A stretch of DNA of 64,000 bases from Holothuria scabra (Eukaryota > Echinodermata > Holothuroidea > Aspidochirotida > Holothuriidae): positions 1,927,931-1,991,930 of the forward strand of contig CM074193.1 in NCBI GenBank assembly GCA_037179385.1, in the 5' to 3' direction. Both the position numbers and the translations under genes were made by a program. Positions 57,151 to 64,000 of this stretch are shown piece by piece. Positions within the stretch are counted from its first letter, which is position 1, and every line of letters starts with the position of its first letter. The notes under the pieces are model-generated. The model was not told the DNA's origin. It made no database searches and was given only the letters and a program-made list of their open reading frames with translations.

Positions 57151-58251
57151 TTACAGTACGTATTAAACGCCGGTGATCTTGCAAAAACTCCTACCCTGCT
57201 CAATATTAATCATTGTGTTAAAATTTTTGGTCGACATGATCTGTGTAACCTCGGTCTTCCGTTTTGAAATTCGATACGTCAACTTGAAAATCAACATCTC
57301 ACTTAGGACATCGGCGCATTTTATTTTCAGAACTGGACATGTCATTTAGAAATTCGACATATCATTTGGTAATTCGATAATTTTGGCAATTATGGTACTA
57401 GAAATCTCATTTGCATATTGCAAAGTTGGCATATTACATCACGATGATACTGATTGCACATCAGAATCTTGCCAATTGTGTCAAAACTGTGTCGAAGTTA
57501 GCAGAGTAATTCAGCGCTCACAGAAATTTGAAACTGTTAATTGGTCAATTTTTAAGTGATCAATATAGGCCTATTCACATTCTTTGTTGCTGTTGTTCAG
57601 TATAACCAAGTCCTCAAATAATGAAATTGGGGTGCACCACTTGGTAGGTCGGCACTTCTTTATAAAACTCGACATGCCGTTCGTACCTTCTGTATTTATA
57701 ACACTAGGTACGCTCCGTAGATTTTGCCATGTTCTCTTCAAACATTTAAAGGAATATTGATCCAAAGGTCACATGCTCTAAACTCCCCAATATACGTGGG
57801 ACTAGCAACTCTTCTATAATAATTAACGATAAAGAGAGTCAACAACATATTGAAACGGATCTTAGACTTTACCAGATTTCATTTTTATTGCAGCAGTATT
57901 GAACTGCTGAAAAATGTTTACATGGAGACCAGTTGTATAGCTCGTATTAACTATAATAGGTTCTTTATGATGAAGCACATACTTGCCCTTTAAGAACTTG
58001 GTACACGTGACCTTCAACATTTAAAGAGCACTACAGGGACGTTGGCACATAGTATACAGCTGCTTTCAAGCCACGTGGGCAGCTTACCGGTACTGAAAAG
58101 GGTTAAATGATCTGCCTTCGCACGAACAATTTACATTTACCTAGGGAAATTAATAACAGTTCTTTTACCCATTTTTCAAGAGTTTGGGAAACTTTTTACA
58201 GTTAAGATCAGTCATGCTGCCTTGGCCTGTTTTGTCAAATATATTTCATTA

Positions 58252-58330
58252 TACCCAGTGGCAGAGTTGCCATATGTTCAGGGGGCGGTCCTTCCCCCCC
58301 CCCCCCCCGCCGCCGACGGACCAAAATCTT
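58252..58330. mobile_element. hAT-like terminus with C-run
   Basis: CAGTGGCAGAGTTGCCATA followed by GGGGGCGGTCC and a C-run repeats the CAGTGGCG-then-G/C-run plan of the other hAT-like ends. No partner end was identified. Confidence 0.45.
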
Positions 58331-58599
58331 CTGTCGTGCCCTTTTTAGGTTTTTAAAAGACTTTAATTGCATCATTATTGGCAATACGACATTATTTAAT
58401 AGCGTTGTTTCAAGGCCCAAATAGCACAATGCTCAAACAGCCAAATTTAAATGCGGTAAATAGGCTTTAGAAATTCTATTTACAGCGATCTGAGAGGCAT
58501 TTTGGTCGCGGAGCTTTTTCCCTAAAAAATTTTGTCCCCCGAATTTTCCTCTGCGGAGGCCCATGGTTAGAAAATTTTAACAAGTTTTCATAAAAAAAA

Positions 58600-61500
58600 A
58601 ATGCTGAGGAGAAATGGCAAAGTAGTCCTCTACCAGGTGGCGGAAAATGGAATTGTCAAATGGAAAGTCTGAAAAGCCGTAGCTCAGGATATTAACTCCT
58701 TCGAAGCACCCTTGAAGAATATTTCGTCCCATCTGACCGAAATCCTTAGCTCCGTCAATGCATTTACCCTTTACTTTGGAAATTTGGTTTTTATACGCTA
58801 AAAACTATGACATCACACAGCCAACGAGAAGTATTGATTTCCTTTCAGAGCGCATTACTCCTAAATAAAATCATTGTATCAACTTTTGAATCTTATCCCA
58901 TATATTAAAATGGAAAGATCCTAAGCTGTCTCTCAGTATATTATTTCATCTGGATAATGCACTTTTGATATAATCGTCTTTGTGTTCTTTTTTATCCCGA
59001 TGAATGTTGTTTTCCTAGTGCCCCGTCGGAAGTCTAATGTTGCTAAGATTATTATGTTTTACTTAAATAACGAAATAAAGAGACAAATTAGTTATTCCAT
59101 TTGACGCAGAATTTTGCAGCAAATTTATAAATACTGTCAACGACCATTTCTTAAAACTGTTTCTATAGCATAAACTGAAAGATGTAATGGTGAACATGTT
59201 TCTTCACAACAATCGCCAAATGTTCGTTATTTTTGAAAAAAAAATGATCCTACAGTAGCGAGGAACGCTGTTCCGTGAATATTATCAATATTATTAATAC
59301 TTAACACGATTTAGCGTTGAGCAGACGGTCCTTCAGTTATGCAAGGGGTAATAATTTCTAAAGTTTCTTGACAATTAAACGCCTGTAGGCCTATGTCGTG
59401 TTCGAGTATTTGTCAAGCTGCTTTTTGGTGTCCCGAAAGGGAAAACCTATGAACTCATGCACACAAGACTTTTGCAAAACATGTGTACGATCGTGCATTT
59501 TAGTGTTGGCGTATACTTTGTCTCATCGACTTTCTTAACATTGGTGCACAGGTACTACGCGACTAAATAATCGTTCACTGTCTGAAGCCAAAGATCGGCT
59601 TTATCGAAACTCGATGAGACCATTTATAACGTGGGAAATTGTGTGCTCTATTTCTAGAAAATAATACTCTTTGTAATTGAAGATAACACCTGAACACTGT
59701 TTATTCTGTTTGATTCGTTTTGTCCATATTATGATAACAGAATTTTTTCTTCATAGTTTTAACTTTGAGGAACAGCAACTTTCGACGAGAGAAATATTTT
59801 TACCTCCTTTCAAATGTTTCTAACCTTCATTGGGCATCGAGTTACGTAATAGATATCTATCGAGTTTCAAATAATATTTTGAACGTATGGAAGCCGAGAG
59901 AGAGCTTACAGGCATATGCGTTAGCACTTTGAGGGAAGGCATTATTCTCTCGGCAGCTATTTAAAGACCTTCTGGTGGCTTTTCATCGAGGTTTTGTAAA
60001 AAAAATTCCACACCTTGTCCTTTGAACTCTGTCGCAATTCCTGTAAGTTTCCTAACTCAACATGTCTTATTTTAAAGATTGGATACTTTTGTAAAAAATA
60101 CCGCTGTTTTTCGACAAAGCCACAAGAAATTATGTAATGTAGAAGAATTGTCTCTTCTCACCCTCCACTCCTTGGCACAAAAATAAAAACGGAGTAGAAA
60201 CGTACCAGTATAAAACCGGAAAGAAACAGAAGAGAAAAGAGAACAATAAAAAAAAACAAGAGAATGAACAAGGAAGCGAAAAGAAGTTACAAATATCGGG
60301 ATTAATACCGATGGAAGGGAAAGGCCTACTAAGGAAGTGGTCTTGAACATAAGCAAAGCCAAGTCGACTAGTCACTAGTCCAACCGAAGGTGCTTAAGTC
60401 TTGGGCGCAACCGACTTCGTCGGCTGGGCAAACGATTTTAGTGACTGGCCTTTGCCAAGTAGGAAGAAAGCCGGAGTACGCGGCGTACATCGAGCGGGAT
60501 TCCATGCACATGTGAAACATATTGGTGTACAAAGCATGTGCATTAGACTACTCGACGAAATCGAAGGCTTGTGTGAATAGGGCTGAAAAATCACCCCTTT
60601 TCATTTGAATAGGCCTATCATACCGTTATAAAAGCGGTACAGTAGCTTCAAGTACCTCATCGACCTTTCATGCCTAACGGTCTGGTCTAGTACAGAACAG
60701 AAGTACCCATACTGGATGAACAGGCACCAACTGAAAAATAAATTAGTGCCTGATTTGGGCAGTCCCTCTTTCAACAGTTTGGGAGAGGGCAGAGTGACCA
60801 AACCCTTTTTCGGTTGTAGGCCTATGATACTAAAACGTTAACCAACTGAATGAAGAGGTTGCTCATTTCATCGAATCCTTTAATATTTTTTAAGCTGTTT
60901 TCACGTCTCACAAGACTCCAAGCCATTAACACGTTTGGATCGTCGTAACTCTCCCACTAAGCTAGGTGTAAAGCACACTAACACTGAGAACTTTTATGAT
61001 TATACTGATACTGGGTAAAGTTTCCTAAACTTTTTATGTTCATATAAGTTAAATGCGAAGTGGTTACTGATTCTATTATCACTATAGCTAGGACGCCCCT
61101 TGGTAAAAAAAAAAGTCCGACCAAAATTGATGAAAATCAGAAATGTTAAAATTCTTAAAATTTTAAAGCCTCAAGTAGTGGTTTTGCATTATGTTCGCAA
61201 CATGCGGTACGTATTTAAAAAGCAGTAAACTACAATGTATCTGCATGTTAATGTTCGAAAATAACATATGTATAACATTATATATACGGTACTTCATTCA
61301 AACATTTTCCTTCAGCATAACCCGTATATTATGTAAGCCTGATTTGAATTTGCTTTTGCTGTGAATATTAATCTTTGACTTCAATAAACCATGCTAATGT
61401 TTACATTTTTACCTTCGTTTAATCAATGTTTGCATCGGTATGGTTCATATTTATAAAAAAATACATTACTGTGTATTTGCATGTTAATGTGCTAGAATAA

Positions 61501-62060
61501 CCTACATGCACTACATACAAAACATTGTGTGAGTGTGTCGGGGTAGTCAATTGATACTGGTCAAAAAACACACCTAAGAGAGTCAAATGAAGGATATAGG
61601 ATAGGAGTGTTTCTGACATGTGGCAATCAAAACGAAAGAACGTACAAATTAACATATTGCACAGAAGCGTGCATAAATTTACATATTCTTGCATACTGTA
61701 TTAATTGTACAAAAGGTGTGGTATCTTTTACAAAATATGTTGATGTCAAGAGAAAGAGGATTCCGGCGGACCAGAAAAATCCGATATGAGCTCTTTATAT
61801 ATAATAATGCTCCATTATAGAAGGTGTAGTATGTGAATGATGCCATTTGTATGATAACCTAACTAGCAAGAGGCTTAGAATTTGTGATTAAAAAGCAGGA
61901 ACAGAATTTTCAAAAAAAAATACGACTGAATGGCAAATCTGAATCGTCTGGGAATTTTAAAATTTGGGAGACGATGGATAGCGTTCCAACCCACTGCACT
62001 ACAAAAGATGTATATGTTTCTATTAAGGAAGTATTCCAACTTATGATAAATAGTGATTTA
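58600..62060. other. intronic stretch, nothing recognised
   Basis: AT-rich intron sequence of the SLC22 gene without a recognisable gene, RNA or bounded repeat. Short frames near 60072-60375 on the minus strand are low-complexity aromatic and serine-rich translations of an A-rich stretch. Confidence 0.45.
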
Positions 62061-62065
62061 CTTAC

Positions 62066-62274
62066 GTGCAAAGACTACCAACATGCAAATGATACCACCA
62101 ACTATCATGAAGAATGCCGTAGTATTCTTTCTGCCATATTTGAAGAGGCATAGCATGGCAAGGGTATAAGATGGTATCTCAATAAAAGCTGACACGAAGA
62201 AACTGACGTATACATTAATGCCGAGACTGGACGCACCAAGAGTAAGTCCAAAGTATGTCAGTCCATGGGCAAAC
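62066..62274 (-). CDS. SLC22-family transporter, internal exon (about TM7-TM9 region)
   Basis: On the minus strand this 209-base exon encodes 69 whole codons beginning FAHGLTYFGLTLGASSLG. It continues through a predicted membrane span (VSFFVSAFIEIPSYTLAM), a loop with the KYGRK motif, and another span (FFMIVGGIICMLVVF). The order matches SLC22 organic-ion transporters, major-facilitator proteins of the plasma membrane: after the central cytoplasmic loop comes a Y-x-G-L helix, then an E-x-P helix, an R-x-G-R-type turn, and a G-G helix. The acceptor is a pyrimidine-rich stretch ending ATAG at 62275; the donor is GTAAGT at 62065 down. The exon opens with the last base of a split codon and ends with the first base of the next. 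The substrate cannot be predicted. The upstream exons are not in the window. Confident on family, not on the member. Confidence 0.93.
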
Positions 62275-62397
62275 CTATGAAAATAAAAATATTAGAGAAG
62301 AAACATTTTAAAGGTTTCTCTGAGAGACATAGTCACAATCATCTTTATTCTGCGTGGGATTTAAATACGTGAAGAATGCATTAATGGCTGATTGACT

Positions 62398-62475
62398 GAA
62401 AGAATGGATGAATAAATAAACGAACGAATGAATGGGGAATGAATGAATGAATGTCGGAAAAATGGATGAATACAT
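62398..62475. repeat. degenerate (GAAT)n / (GGAT)n microsatellite
   Basis: Repeated GAATGAATGAATG and GGATGAATAAATAAACGAAC words between 62398 and 62475. It lies in the intron upstream of the 62066-62274 exon. Confidence 0.8.
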
Positions 62476-62653
62476 GGGAACATAGGTTTGTGGATGGAAA
62501 GACGGAAAAATAAATGAACAAAAGGACTCCTTGACGAAAAAAGTGGACACAGGTAATGAACAGTGTTGCTCGCGTTACGGTTATATTTAAATTACTGTAG
62601 TCCGAGGGACCATCCCGACCGGGCGGGGTCGTTACGCGCCCCGTGGGTCCACC

Positions 62654-62780
62654 CAGTGGCGTAGCTACTGGGGGGCAGGGGGACAAGTTGCCCCCCTGAA
62701 AAATAATTTGGGGAAATTTGATAAATTTTCTTACTCTAACAAAAATTTCTCAAAATTTTTGTTAGAATAAAAAAATTTAT
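62654..62780. mobile_element. hAT-like left terminus (CAGTGGCGTAGC)
   Basis: CAGTGGCGTAGCTACTGGGG and a G-run are followed by GTTGCCCCCCTGAAAAATAA, then an AT-rich local hairpin (TTTCTTACTCTAACAAAAAT and TTTTTGTTAGAATAAAAAAA). The right end is not visible in the window. The stretch from 62800 to 63770 shows no gene. Confidence 0.6.
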
Positions 62781-63779
62781 GAGACATTTCTCACACATAA
62801 TTCATATTTTCATGCAACAAATTAACCAAGATTTGACATTTCGTCAGTGTCCCATGAACCGGCCCTACTCCCGTTCCACAGAAATGTCCTCGCCGCGTAG
62901 CAGATTGAATGGTCTCTTGCATACGCGCGGTTTTTATGATCAGTGCATTTCAGTGTACATAAAGCTGTTATTCAGGAATTAAACAACAGCTGATACAGTA
63001 CAACTAACACTGAAAGGCTGTAAACCTGAACTTATTCCCTTGCACACAGTCTCTGCGTTGTACACTTTGGGAATCCAGTAAAAGGATGTGAAAACTGACA
63101 AGTCACTAACATAGACACCCCCCGAGTTTATTATATTGTCCCGCAAGCTAGTAGTAGCTATACCGATTTTACTCTGTGTACATAACAATGGATGGGGCTG
63201 AAACAATCCATGGCCAACGATTAACTTTAAGTTAGTCTAGAAATTAGAATGAACGGGATCCATTGGCATACTTAGATTTTGTTACTTAGCCTAATCCTTG
63301 GAGGCTTACAGGCTAGTTCGGGAAAAAAGCTTTCTGCTCACTTGGGGTGTAACAATAAACGTGTCCATGAGTACCTTGTAGCCTTCTTCACTTAACAGAC
63401 TGCTGTTCTAACAGGATATCCTGTGTGATCGAGCCACTATTAGGCCTCCTTTTAGTGGAGTACGATGGGGGGACAATTGGGCCATGCCCCCTAACAGATG
63501 CCATTTTTTTCTTTGTTCTTAAAAATAAGTAGTTAAACTTTAGTAACACAGATTTTACTTCAAAAGATAGCATGCGTGGCACCAGGTTGCATATAAGGAC
63601 ACCCAATTTTTCAAAAATTTTCAAAGGAGAAGGATTGTCTCTGCAAGTACGTCCCTCAGTGATGGCAATATTTTAATTCCTACAAATAGGCAAATTCTGT
63701 CAAGTTCCAATTTTTACTTTAAAAGCTAGACTCTGTATCCCACTGGTGGAATCGATAAAAATGTTTAGATTCTCTTTAC

Positions 63780-63905
63780 AAGCATGAATACGCTATTTTT
63801 GACCATCTGAGGGGTCTGATTTTTCGAAATTTTTTTACAGCTCCGCGCCAACCAATGGTGGCGTTTCGTTCAGTCGTTTTGGGCAAAATTACATTTTTGG
63901 GTCAG
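63780..63905 (+). repeat. hairpin module, rightmost copy
   Basis: GACCATCTGAGGGGTCTGAT, then TTACAGCTCCGCGCCAACC and AATGGTGGCGTTTCGTTCAG, then TTTTGGGCAAAATTACATTT. This is the same order as the module at 44730-44870, including the trailing GGGCAGAATTACATTT. Confidence 0.8.
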
Positions 63906-64000
63906 ATTACCCCTTAACTCTCTGATCACTTTTCAGTTTGCGAACATATTTTGAAGGAAGGATTTTATTTGCAAACGACAAAAGAAGGTGGTGACTGGGT

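Larger units (their letters stand above)
40997..62065 (-). other. 21-kb SLC22 intron, transposon-rich
   Basis: The sequence between the donor at 62065 and the acceptor at 40997 is one intron, because the flanking exons encode adjacent parts of the transporter in matching phase. No missing family segment needs to be found inside it. It holds the nested hAT-like complex at 41129-44910, the 180-bp module array near 51-52 kb, several TTAA MITEs, and long stretches with nothing recognisable. All reading frames here are short and look random. Confidence 0.85.

Noticed and set aside
60072..60375. 96- and 81-codon Ser/Phe-rich frames resembling membrane proteins
   Set aside because: Two overlapping frames both look hydrophobic because the plus strand is an A-rich GAAAAG stretch. 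This is low-complexity, with no family motif.
62978..63624. Search for the next upstream SLC22 exon
   Set aside because: No minus-strand frame between 62275 and 64000 has the ESPRWL-type or TM4-TM6 motifs expected, so the preceding exon is outside the window.

Overview
This window is animal genomic DNA: AT-rich, almost all non-coding, and packed with transposable elements. There are no operons, rRNA genes, CRISPR arrays or long intact reading frames. The only host gene I can support is the 3' part of an SLC22-family (organic cation/anion/carnitine transporter-like) gene on the minus strand. The repeat mix (hAT-type non-autonomous DNA transposons, TTAA-target foldback elements, CR1/L2/jockey-type LINE remnants, a tRNA-Glu-headed SINE and a U2-snRNA-headed SINE) suggests a marine invertebrate, possibly an invertebrate deuterostome such as an echinoderm or hemichordate. 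That guess is weak and nothing in the window proves it.

Layout. 1-4541: about 2.5 copies of a nearly identical 1.79-kb direct tandem repeat, cut by the window start, with an old diverged relative of part of the unit at 5860-6010. 7.5-15.2 kb: a TTAA foldback MITE, a decayed tRNA SINE, two roughly 3-kb terminal-inverted-repeat elements lying 12 bp apart (8412-11386 and 11399-14276, the first carrying a nested MITE), and a minus-strand LINE 3' scrap. 16118-19614: a hAT-like element interrupted by a 5'-truncated, frameshifted LINE reverse-transcriptase copy. 20.4-23.6 kb: two back-to-back palindromic MITEs, a 280-bp tandem duplication, a foldback element and a U2-headed SINE. 24-35 kb: mostly unrecognised sequence, with a palindromic MITE inside a larger foldback, a minisatellite-bearing foldback element with a perfect 10-bp target-site duplication, and a small hAT-like MITE. 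37.5-39.0 kb: a cluster of U2-headed SINEs and one tRNA-Glu SINE.

39.2-62.3 kb, minus strand: three consecutive SLC22 exons (62066-62274, 40888-40996, 39249-39461). The splice phases match exactly and together they encode roughly the last third of the transporter (about TM7 to TM12). Introns are 21,069 bp and 1,426 bp. The large intron is a transposon nest: a 3.78-kb element with 12-bp inverted ends and a target-site duplication holds a second hAT-like element with its own perfect 8-bp duplication, a segmental duplication and a small MITE. A recurring module of roughly 180 bp, centred on a GC-rich hairpin, occurs about twelve times across several elements. The 5' exons of the gene lie beyond the right edge of the window.

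All element calls come from reading inverted ends, target-site duplications and copy-to-copy similarity by eye. Family names are therefore superfamily-level inferences, and many boundaries are approximate.
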